Under the pieces are notes generated by a model. That model was not told the DNA's origin, did no database searches, and worked only from the letters and a program-made list of their open reading frames with translations. A stretch of DNA of 64,000 nucleotides from Anoplolepis gracilipes (lineage: Eukaryota; Arthropoda; Insecta; Hymenoptera; Formicidae): assembly GCF_047496725.1 (NCBI RefSeq), contig NC_132972.1:9287501-9351500 (forward strand), written 5' to 3'. How positions within the stretch are numbered: position 1 is the stretch's first letter; each line of letters opens with the position of its first letter. This document shows, one piece after another, positions 29,501-41,500 of the stretch. The position numbers and the translations under genes were made by a program.

Positions 29501-32500
29501 ATGTTTGATTTAATTATATCTCGTTTATCGCAAAATTGGCGTCATTATAGAAATCTTTTATTCAAGCTCCTTTAAGCCATTTTTCTATAATTTTTAAATT
29601 GTATGAAGTAATCGATTATATTTTAATAATTCATTTTCATAAATGATAACATAAACAATATTTTCGAAATTGTTAGAATTTTTTGCAATACTTATGTAAC
29701 ACTACGTATTAATTTTCAATTTCACCCAATACCGAATCTATTTTTATCTTTCTTGTATGCAAAATGAGTAATTAAGATTTAATTACTAGATTTTTCGAGT
29801 AATCTAAAATAAATTTTTCTTTGCCACAAAATCAATGGAACTATTATTCAACGAAACATCTTTTTGATATTAACATGTTCACTGCTGTGGTGTATAATCA
29901 TACGCATATGATTCGATACAAAATATAATAAAAATATGCATAAATATGCATATATTTACATTCATAAAATCGATTTATTATAAAAAATAAAAAATATTTC
30001 ATAAATATTTGAACGATCTCCTAAAAAGATTTCCTGAAATATATGCGCCAGCGAATCATGGAATATTTGCTTTCTTTGTAAAAAAAATTGTGTAATGAAA
30101 GTTTTTAATCATCGGACGTAATTCGATGTATTGTATTGAAGCAACGCAGACATAAGTGAGGTTTACCGACGCAATCATTACAAAATGTTGTAACAAAGGG
30201 TTTTTTAAATACTGACGTATTCTCGTAACATTCCTGACAGGGTCGCCTTACTTGTTTAGCTGGACCCTTCTTTTTTTTAATCTTATGATGTGATATATTC
30301 CATGTTACACTGTAACTCGGAGATCTATCATAATCCTCATCTTCCAGATAATTAGTATCTCCTAGGTATTTAGTAGTCAGTGGACATCTCGTTAGGTAGA
30401 ATACCAAATCTTTTAATGACTCTACAACAGACATATATTTCACACCATTACACTGCGTATATGTTCATGGATGCTCTGTATATTTAATTCGAGAATAGTT
30501 TTTGCACGATTTTATTGAAATACTGATTTGGTCTGATATGTTAATACTGTTATGACTCATAAGAATTTTTGGCTAAACAAGTAAATCTATTTATCTTGTT
30601 TCTTTCTTAACTATAATTTTAATCTCTTTGTTTTAATTAATAAAAGTACATCTCTCGCTTGTCCTTTCATTCTCAATTACTAATGTTATATATTTAATAT
30701 ATTTTAATTTTGTATAATATCCTCGGTCGAAGTATGTTTGACAACAAACACATATCAGATTAAAAATTAAGCTCTTGTTAAATTCCATTTGAAACTATCT
30801 AATATATCCTTGTATATTGTATTATTTGCGCTATGTTGAAACTTAATTATACCTTGTTTAACTTTCATTTCGTCAAATACTCTTAGAATACATCTGCTAA
30901 TTTTGGCTAAGTACCACAAGAAATCTGTCATTACAATATTTTCTCCTGACAATGAGATATTTCACACATAAAACTGTCGTGAAGGAACGATCGAACAGAC
31001 TGGAAAAGAAGCCCAGGGGGGTGGAGGAAAGAGGGAAAAGAGAGTCATCATCACTTTCGAAAATTCGATTTTGCATCGAACACACTGAACGTGTGTTGAC
31101 GCTTGTGGATGCGCAGCAAGTGTGCCTTCATGTCGTAACTTCGACTGAAGATGCGCTGGCAAATCGGACACCTCGTCTGGCCTGTGTGCAAATCCTTGTG
31201 CAGTGTCAACGACATCGGGTGCTTGAAACCCTTCCAACAAATTCTACAGCGAAACAAGAGGCCGGCGTCCGCCGCAGCGCCGGACTGACCGTAATCGTCG
31301 TCCGGGACGAGCTCGGCGACGCCGCTAGCAGAAACGGCGTCGGCGTCGTCGTCGCCACCCGCGACGGCGTCTCCCGCGGCTCGCTCTACAAAGAAAACAA
31401 CAAACACACAACGTCACCACGCATTGTTAGCCACGAATGCCGGCGCGCACGCGCGAATTCGTCTAGAACCAAATCGAAGGCTAATTGATAGCGCGTCTCG
31501 TGTCCTTCATCGACAACCACCGCATTTTCTTCGAGAAAGCTAGGCTAATAACTATCCCGTGAAAAATTGCCAGGCTGATTGTCGAAGAGAAAAATTCCAC
31601 CGCCATCGCGACTGTCTCAAAGACTTGAAAGCACTTGGCAAAATCCATGTCTGATAAAGAAATATCGAGCTAATATAAATACGTAGAGACCGGATGTTAA
31701 TCTTTTAAAATTTGTCATTTAAAAATAATGATTCGTTATCTTTTATTGTATAAAAAAAAAACTAATTTGTAGATTTTTCGGTTAATAAAATCTAAATTTG
31801 TTTTTATTTAAGATTAGGATCTATTTTTTGAAAATAATACTTCTTTATTTTATATATGTCAAAAATATATATCCCATTATTATATAATCAATTTTTAAAC
31901 ACAAAAATATTTAATTAATACTGAGGCAATTTTTTGTTTATAAATAAAATTATAATTTAACTCAAATACAAATGTATATATTATATTTACATTACATCAT
32001 TATAATATATATGTATATTTAATACTTACATAAAAATATTTTATTGCAGTATATAATTAATATAATTTTTTAACAAAGTAGAAAGTGCTTTCAAATATCT
32101 GTAAAACGGCGATATTATATCTCATCTCTCCTCGTCAATCCTACACGCCCTTTTCCTACAAAGTGCGTAATAAGCGCAAGCTAGTAGAGCAAGCCTAATC
32201 AGATCAGACAGAGGAAATAGAAGACACACGACACCATTGAAGAAAGATCAGAAGCTCGTTAAACCCCCAGGCGATCGAAAATATCAGAGTAGAATTCATT
32301 CCTCACGATTTTAATTCAATGACATGAATCTTAAACATAGATTTCTTGATACATAGCTTTATAGCTTGATATATAGTTATATAACTTTAATAAATATGTT
32401 TACTTCGTTTGTTTATTTCATAAGTTGCGTGAATAATTATTTTGATTATTTTATTGTAAAAGTTGCCTCGAGAAAAGCTGCCTCATTTTTTTTCCTTGCG

Positions 32501-35500
32501 CATTTTTAGGACGTGACATACACAAACTTTGAAATTAAATATTTTCAAAACTTAATCTTTAAAAAAAAATTCCAAAAACTGTTTCTTCCTCCTGTATAAA
32601 ATTAAAAAATATTATTTTATTGTCTATGATAAGAGAGTATTATAATGGAGTTATTTCTTACTTAAAATAAATATCCGCTTCGAATATTTTTCATAACTAC
32701 AATAGATTAGAATTTTAAAGAGCCATAAAAAAATAATGAAAACGTTCAATTCACTCACTCTTTAAACTTTATGCATAATAAATGATGAAAATATAATAAA
32801 TGTGCTATAATATAAAAATATCAGTCTATATAGTAATTTGTAGTGCAAATAATGTATATACTGTAAAGTATGTGATTTATCTTATATTAAATAATGTTAA
32901 TATGAAATTCCAGACCTATCCTAGTAAGAGATCTATGGAATTGTGTGCAAAAAACTTTAATGCACGAAATTAATTTGGGAGATATTACATATGTTACATA
33001 TTGTACAAGCTTGGAGCACTACAAATGTAACAAATCAAATCGTGATAGCTGCCTTAATCTTTCTTAGCGGATAGAAAATTACTCTATTCTTTGTACTTAA
33101 TGTTTTCTTAATAAATCGATTACAAATCCTTACAGAAACGTTAATCTATACGAGATCCTGAATAAATAACGGATATCCGCACGGTGCACGTGACTAATAA
33201 AACTGACGAATAGTCAATATTTGTATTAATAAGGCTAAATATAACAGTCTTACGGAAAGAGTCGAAATTAAATTGATTTTATTTCGTTATAAGTTGTCAC
33301 TTATAATTTGTCGCATTTCTCCAAATTCGTAATGTTTCAGTATTGACGAATGATACATATAATAGTGACAATTATGGTCAAATTATCGCAAAATAAAATG
33401 CAGAAAGAAAGAGAAAGGCAAAAAGAGATTTATTGATATTCTCTCATAACAATATAAATATAAAAAGTACAAATGTATCAAAAATATAAAATTAATAATC
33501 TTTTAATAATTTACATTTTATTTTTCATTATTACATTATTATTTTACCAGTTTTTAATAACTTACATATGATTTTATTTGACCGAAATTGCTACCGTTTT
33601 ATTGTATAATTATGTTTTTCTTACATAATTAATTTTTTTTTCACGTAAATATTAAATGAATATCACATTACATTTTATGAAAATTTCAGATATTAGAATA
33701 ATATCAAATTAATTTCGACTGTACTCTCAAGCTAGTGAAACAGTAATCTCATGTATCTCATATAACTTAAAACGCAGTGTCATGTTAAATATAATATGGT
33801 TCGTTCAAAGTTGTGTCATATATCAATGCGATTATTATCGCAATCAATATGTTCATAGTTTTTAGTAATATAAATAGCAAGAGTGTATATACAGGGTGTT
33901 TTAAGGTTAAATGTTCTATCTTAAAATATGAATTTAGAATCTCGAAAAAGGAGAATTCTCCAGAAAAAATTGTTTTCTTGTTTCGAGATCCTAAATTCAT
34001 ATTTTAAGTTAGAACATTTAATCCTGGAACACTCTGTATATCGTGCTAACGTGTATGTGGAATGTTTATAAATTATAATTAACAAAATAATTAATAAGTA
34101 CGCAACGATTTATCTTCATTATATATATTAGGGGACTAACTCTAATATTATTACATTTACAATCGCATCGCAAGTTAAATATAGGTAGTTCGGGAATTAA
34201 TAAACACCTTGTTTATAGAATAATATATCTAACATGGAAGATGAGATGCAAAAAGCTAAATTGAAAGAAAAATCTGTAGGAATAAATTATTAATAAATAT
34301 AACTTAAAAGTCTGAAAATTATATCCTCTGATGTTTACAAAATGTTGGTAAAAATGCAATTTAATTATCGTGAGTTACAAATTTCTATTTTCAAAAAAAT
34401 TGTCGCGTTCAAAAAAGCTTAAAAAAAAGAATATTTTTAATGTAATTAACGTAACACAGATTCGTTGCAATGTAAATAATCTCACTGTAAAGTTCTAATT
34501 GAAATAAAAGTTCAGACAAAATTTTGGTAAATATTCGAAACTAAATCGTCCCCTTCTAAATATGCCAACCCAGCGGCTCAATTTTATACGATATATGGAG
34601 TTACATCCCACCTGCATAAAAAAAAAAAGCCAAAGACTCACGTGCATCGCGTGAACATACAAAGCTAATCAAAGCTCTTTTTTTTCTCCCTCTCTCTTTC
34701 TTTCTCTCTCGATGAAATGAAGCTATATCGAGGATGTCTCTTTTATACCGATTTTCACCGCGCTTGGCCCGATCGCGGGGCGGACGGGGAACGTTAGTCC
34801 TTTTTCGCTGCCGGCGAGGCACTACGACGGGGTTGGTGCTAGGGGGGCGGAATATGCGGGATCGAGCGCATTTTGTGATAATCGACGAAGCATGGCCAGC
34901 GGCACAAACAGGCATTGCAGGGCCAACATTTGAAGCGGGTTTGCCTGAGCTTGCCGCGTGATGTTACCATACCGCGCTGCTTGCAGTGCACGCACACTTT
35001 CCCGTGGCCGTTTGCTTTGCTGAGGCTATGCGGTTGACCAGATACGTACGTAAACCCTCCTGGAGAGAAACACAGTGTTGTGGCCAACAACAAACACAAT
35101 GCACTGTCGGACTGTGTCGGGTTAGTCAGTTTTTTTAAAAGGTAGTAGGCGCGGTAGGGGCATGCAGAGGCAACCATTGGTTAAATATAGTTATACAACA
35201 ACAAAAAAAGACCTGTCTGTGTACATTATTCCCCCCCGATAACAACAACAAACCGCGATAGCAACAGCAACAGCACCGACCCCCAGTACCAACCACAATA
35301 ATCCCACAATCACAGCAGCAGTAGCAGATGCTAGAAAGCTGTGTCTACAGCGTGTGTCATCGGTGACTTGATATATCACCGGCCTCATTTCTCACCGCGG
35401 TCGTTGTTTTTTTACATCGCGCGTGTGACGTGTGATAACATGTGCTAGTTTCAATGTCCAGGCTTTTGCATCGTTCTGATGATTCTTCTCTTCGTAAGAA

Positions 35501-38500
35501 AATTCACGTAATCCTTTCTTTTCTTTTTATACTCTCTTGCATATTGATCTATTCGGCTGTTTTATATATGCTCGGATTTATTACGGAATCACAGGGTTTA
35601 TTATAGAGCACAACAGCAATTTTCCTTTTTAATACGAGGATATATGAAGAAACGAATTCATACGTAGACACACGTGGATTGTAATACAATAGTACTTCCG
35701 AGTCGTTCCAGGTTTCGTTCTTTTAACGAATCTTTCGATCGTTTCATCTAATCTTTTCATAGAGATTATTTCTCTAAAGAAATCAGAATCAATCAGAAAT
35801 AAAAATAATTTACATTTTTTTTTGTTAATTACAGTCTTCGAAAGTTTCATTGTTCATTGCAGGAGCTTCCGAAGAAGATTGCCTTTTCTCCCCATCATTA
35901 ATTGCTATCAATAAAAAAAATCTTCGAGAGAGAGGATTTTCTTTTGTGCGGTCGATGACACTGGAATGAGGACGCTGATTACTTATAATTGATTGGAAGG
36001 ATGCTCGCCAACTCGCGTGTCCAGCCTCTCGTGTTTTTCGACGATGAACGTCTTCGTCGACCTCCTGCTGCGCGATTCGCGAAAAATCAATACCTCAACG
36101 AATTTGCTTCTATTGTAGGTAGGAAAGCCGTACGTCGATCATCTTTATAATATTCATCATTGATATTATTATTCGTTTTTCAATAAAACGAATTGGTTCA
36201 CTCTTATAAGTGCGAAACGCAAACTCTCTCATTCACAAGCACTCATCATTGGTCTGTTTGATTTTTCATCGACTTCTTCACTAACGATGCGTTGTAAATC
36301 TCGCGACGTCACAGGACTATTGATCACATCAATAAAACGAATCTCAAACATAATGAGTACTTAATCTCAGAAATAGAAAAGCGAATAACAATAAAGGCTT
36401 AGAAGTAGAGAAATCGGAAATAATGTCGTCTATGACTTACAACTATTATACAAAGGAGATAACATTAGAAAATAAAGAGTATTAAATCATTCTATCAAAT
36501 TACTGTAATCAATATCGAATTTTTGACATAATTTGATGGCGATTAAGAATAGATGGTATTAAACATAATTTCTCTAATTCCAAGCCGTATAATATGCTTC
36601 TGATTGCTCTAAATCCGAAGTATTCAATGAATGCAATCCGCAGTTCAGCCTGTGTTTATAAATTTATTTACAATTGTGATTTTTAGCGAATTAAAACATT
36701 CGCGTTTGTGTGAATCGAAGCGAAACACAATTCTGATCACGCGTTATCGAACAATAATAACATTAGCACTTGAACAATGAAGGAACAAGCTTTTTGATGT
36801 CTTCGTGACTCTCTACTAGCTAATTCATGCTTCTGCTTTATAGCAATCGTTGTTGAGATTGCTTGGATTACCTACCTGCCGAAACATTCATTTCTCTCTT
36901 TTCTTTTTTGTCTTTTCTTTCTTTCTCGGCGGCTATACACATATTGGCAACCAAAGAATTTCAAGTCTGGTCAAGAAATATTCCCCCACAATTCTCAGAC
37001 ACGTGAAAGTTTCAAGGAAAATGTCATATCAGACATCAACAGTCTTCCGATATCCGTTATTGATTTCGATTTCTTATACATTTCTATTAAATTTTTCTCA
37101 ATCATGGCTACAACTATTATCATGCAAATTATTATATTTCAATCCGAATATACCTGTATGATTAATTAATAATGAACAAAAATGTTCTACTAAATTAAAG
37201 AAGCATAAAATTCCTCAATCTATTACATTTCTTAATTTATTAATGAAATTTATAAAAAATAAGAAAAATTTAAATTGTTTTTAAATAATAATTTAAAAAT
37301 ATAAATCAATCTCAAACTCTTTCTTTTAACATTTTACAGTTTCATAAGATTTATTCTTTATAAAGAAATTTACTTTTTTCGTGAATGTACATAAATTAGA
37401 TAAACGCAAAAAAATCATTAATGCAAATTTAGATAATGTTAAAAAAAATAAAATGTTAACTTTGATATGTGCAACGTTGCTGACGTAATCTTATTTTGCG
37501 ATATCTTTGAATTTAAATTTCTCGTGTAATCATGCGAAAACATGTCAATATCAATCTTTCTAAAGTAAACAATAATGCCAGAAAATAACGGATTTCGGAG
37601 GAGTATCGATTCAATCTGATCGTACTTCCCACTCGCACCCATGTTTACCATATAGAGTTTGTTGCATCATATAAGGAGGAAAATAATTGGTTTCAAGTTA
37701 CCAAATATTAAGAAAAGATTGCACGCATGCCACTGTCACCAGAGTACCACCACCATCTGACTATTTCAAAATTATTAGTTCATATTTGACGAGATTACGC
37801 GAAAGTATATCTCGCGATAAAATAACAATTGTAAGTTACATTTTGTAAGTTTTACGCAACATTATTTGATTCTTATATTTATAGAGATGCTGAGATCGCA
37901 GAAAAATCCCGATTTGAAAAGTACATAAAACGATATTCACAATTATTCGAAATCGAATAATTTTAATAACAAATACTATTGGCCAACTTATACTGTACAA
38001 TTGTATTAAAATTATTTTAAAACATCTTCTAAAAAAATATAGTTTCACCTTCGATAAAAGTTTATATAATGCTATTAATTAAATGTAATTGAATTTTGTA
38101 AACAAAATCTTTGACACAAAACTATTTTAGTCAAACCATAACATTTTAATTTAAAAATATTTATTTGTCAGAAAAGAATTGTATTTAAAATATTTGGAGC
38201 ATAGTTATTTTTTTATTTAAAAAAATAAGTTATAAATAAATATTGTTTAAGTAAATAGTTTCTTTTATTTATATAGAATAATGTAATATATATATATATA
38301 TATATATATTACATTATTCTATATATATATTTATATAAGAGAGATTTTTCATATATCGATTTCTTGCAGCACGTACTAATTGCATAAATGTGACTTACAG
38401 CGTTTTGTTTTAATGTTCGAAAATCAATATTCATATTTAAGATTAACGTTACATGCAAATAAATCGTGTGTATGTGTGTGTGTGTTTGTGTGTGTGCATG

Positions 38501-41500
38501 TATGTGTGTATGTAAAGAGATTCGCGCTATACACACAAAAATTGAATAGTTTTCTGAAGAAATTTCCTTGAACCAGCATCAAAAGGTATTTTTTTCTTTT
38601 TTAGTATATACACAGAAATATGCTTATAGTTAGTGCGCATGAGGAATATAGTGGTGGCTTTGATCAAGTTATTAAAAAAAAAGGAATGTTGATGATTGTC
38701 GGCACACATACAGCACTTGGCAATGCTTACTAGTATCTACAGTTCAACCTACACCCGAGTGCCTGTACCATACATTTACATCCAAAACACCATGCACTCT
38801 GTACACTAAAGATGTAAATCTCGATATATGATCTTGGAAAGAAAATGTAATCTTTCCACAACAGGAAATGTATCACATAAGTATTTATCAAATCGTTAAT
38901 GCTTAGAAATTCGCTTATATTATTATGATAAGGTTGCGGATTCAATTTCATTAAATTCAGTGCAAGGAGTAATCATGTGAAAAATTAAATAGCATCGACA
39001 GTTATATACTGAGCATAGTAAAATCTCATCAATTTTTGATAAGTATATTACACATTACACGATAAAACATGATGCTACTTTCATAAAATTTTGTAAGAAG
39101 TATTATTAAAATTCTTTGCTATTTTTAAATATTTTGTTATATTAAAAAAAGGATAAAATCTAAAGATAAAAGAGAAATTATGATTAAGCCTTCAAATATT
39201 TTTATCGTTTTGTAAGGCAATAGTAAATATTATATCACTAAAAATTTTATAATTTTCTTCAGATTTAACCTAATCCGTTTCTCTAATTTTCATTGTGCGC
39301 ATATAAGTGATGCAAAGCTGCACAGACTACCAAACCATCGCACAGTTTGATGTGAAACTCAATCAACTAACTACCCCTCAAACTTGATAGATCATAATAT
39401 CACAATAAGAAGAAATCCCGTCTTCCTTCTTATCATTATTGAGAAATTGCCATAGAACCTTAATCCATGAAACTAAATAACATGTGTATAATACTAAAGC
39501 TTCATGTATCAAGGTGCTTATACTATTCTGGTTTTGTACCCACAATACATGCAATTAATCCATCACCATAAAAGTTAGAATGTAGTGTAAATAGTATATA
39601 ATTGCGATTAATTGTGTCAGATTTTTTATTTGTAATTTATAATATCCAATATTAAATTTAGATGTATATAGATGTGTTTCTCTAAATAATAAAGAAAAAT
39701 TGTAATTTCTTTATACATATAGACCATGTGTGGATACAAAACTTTGATGTGTGTTGCACTGCCATTATTGTCTACTATCTACATTGTTATGTATATTACT
39801 CATTTTATATAATAATTGCTTCTTTATATAGTAATTAAAACAATAAAAACAGTAAAATATTAAAGTTAGATAAATATCTTTTTTGGTAATTTTAGAATAA
39901 CGGAGCCAGCTCCGATTGCGTTGACCTCGACATATGTTGTCAAGATCACTGTCCTGAGTAATGTTCAAAAGCAACGAGCGACGGCTAAAACCTTTTGAAC
40001 GTTACGCAGGATAGTGACCTTGACAACATATGTCAAGGTTAACGCGATCGGAACTGGCTTCGTTATTCTAAATATTTACCTCTTTTTTTATTACAATTTG
40101 TATTTTTTTATTTAATAACTTATATTTTAAACTTTATATTTATAACTTAAATTATAATAAAATTTTCAAAAATTTAATATAAAAATAATCTATGATAAAT
40201 ATTAATTTGTCAAATCTACAACAATTTCATTGTACTCACATATGTGTATATACAAATACATATATTGTGTGTATATATATATATAGTGTATTTTATTATA
40301 ATGGCAAAACAACAAACTACATCATATAATTCATATTATAAGAAAATATGAACAATCACTCACCCTGTACTGCTTCCTGCGTCACTCTTTCTCCTGAGGT
40401 ACTTGGTTTAGAGAGCAGGTGTCCTAATAAACAAGAAAACATTGATATTGAAAATTTATCAAGATACTTGCAAAAATATTAAAAATTCTAAGAAATTATT
40501 ATGCATAAGATACCTACCAACATCTGATTGATGTTTGCCATCCAAACCATCTGATGTCGATTGACTCGAGTAAAACGTCTGACTGATGTCGGGCTTCTGT
40601 TCGTGATCAGGCGTGTTCGATGATGTGTCGTCTATTGTAATTTTATTTAGTGTGTTTTCGCCTATACTCTGATCCTCGTAACTACAGCTGCTACCATCTT
40701 GCTCCAGATATTCGGGCATTTCCAGTTTTAAACTCGGCATAAGGGGGATTATTTCAACCGGATCGGAGCCCGGGCCAGTCTGATTTTCCAACGATTTCCC
40801 ATCGGGATCTTTTGCATTACTCCCCGAATTCTTTTCTGTATTTGCGTTCGTACTGTCTCGAATTTTTCTTCTTTTGTTTGGCGGCACTTCGGGCTGCAAT
40901 TCGATGGCATGATACGGCATTGGAGAAGATGGTGACTTGTTCCTGTTACTATCCCCTGTAGATTTGCCAGAAGTATTCTGCAGTTGAACTTCAGGTTCAT
41001 TGGGAATTTCTATGTCATCCTGAAAATAATAATATAATACATAAGTAATATCTATCAAATATCTATATTTTATCTAAGATTTTAGATCATTTTACATCTT
41101 ACCTCTACTAAACTATCGTTATCCTTTCCTGTGCCATCTGTAAGGCCCTGTACTGCCAAAAGTTCTGCTGTTGTGAGAAAGCTTGCTAATTGTTCCTGAA
41201 CAACATTTACTTCACCTTGATACATGAAATCCACCAAAGCAGCCAAATCATCAAATTTTACATTACGGAATATTATGACAGGATGCTGGCATGGATTTTC
41301 CTATAATATAATAAACAATCATTGTAAAAAATATATTTGCATTTAAATGCAATAAACGCTAAATCATAACTAGAATTGCCTCACCTTAAATAAATCTCTA
41401 AAGTATGTACTACATGCCGACAATAACATTTTATGCGCCCTAATCCTTTTGCCTTCGCAGCTCAGAGTAACATCTACGAGATCTTCATCTGTCCTTAACG

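Larger units (their letters stand above)
26256..30104. other. Intron of the BTB gene (between tails C and D)
   Basis: Contains a TA/GT microsatellite at 26526-26582 and a large inverted repeat at 28832-29595, listed separately. A 98-codon minus-strand open frame near 27.6-27.85 kb has no recognisable domain and is not called. Confidence 0.5.
35060..40363. other. Intron of the BTB gene between common exons and first tail
   Basis: About 5.3 kb. It contains a CAA/CAG-rich patch at 35245-35330, a TA palindrome at 38271-38330 and a MITE at 39886-40080. No coding exon is recognised. A cysteine-rich minus-strand frame near 38.75 kb has no suitable acceptor in frame. Confidence 0.5.

Noticed and set aside
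29323..29508. 61-codon plus-strand open frame
   Set aside because: Lies in the right arm of the inverted repeat and matches no protein.
30952..31488. 178-codon plus-strand open frame
   Set aside because: Antisense of finger exon B. The minus strand shows clear C2H2 ligands and a proper acceptor.
38730..38951. Cysteine-rich minus-strand peptide near 38.75 kb
   Set aside because: The nearby acceptor leads into a different frame that stops quickly. The cysteine spacing fits no zinc module.
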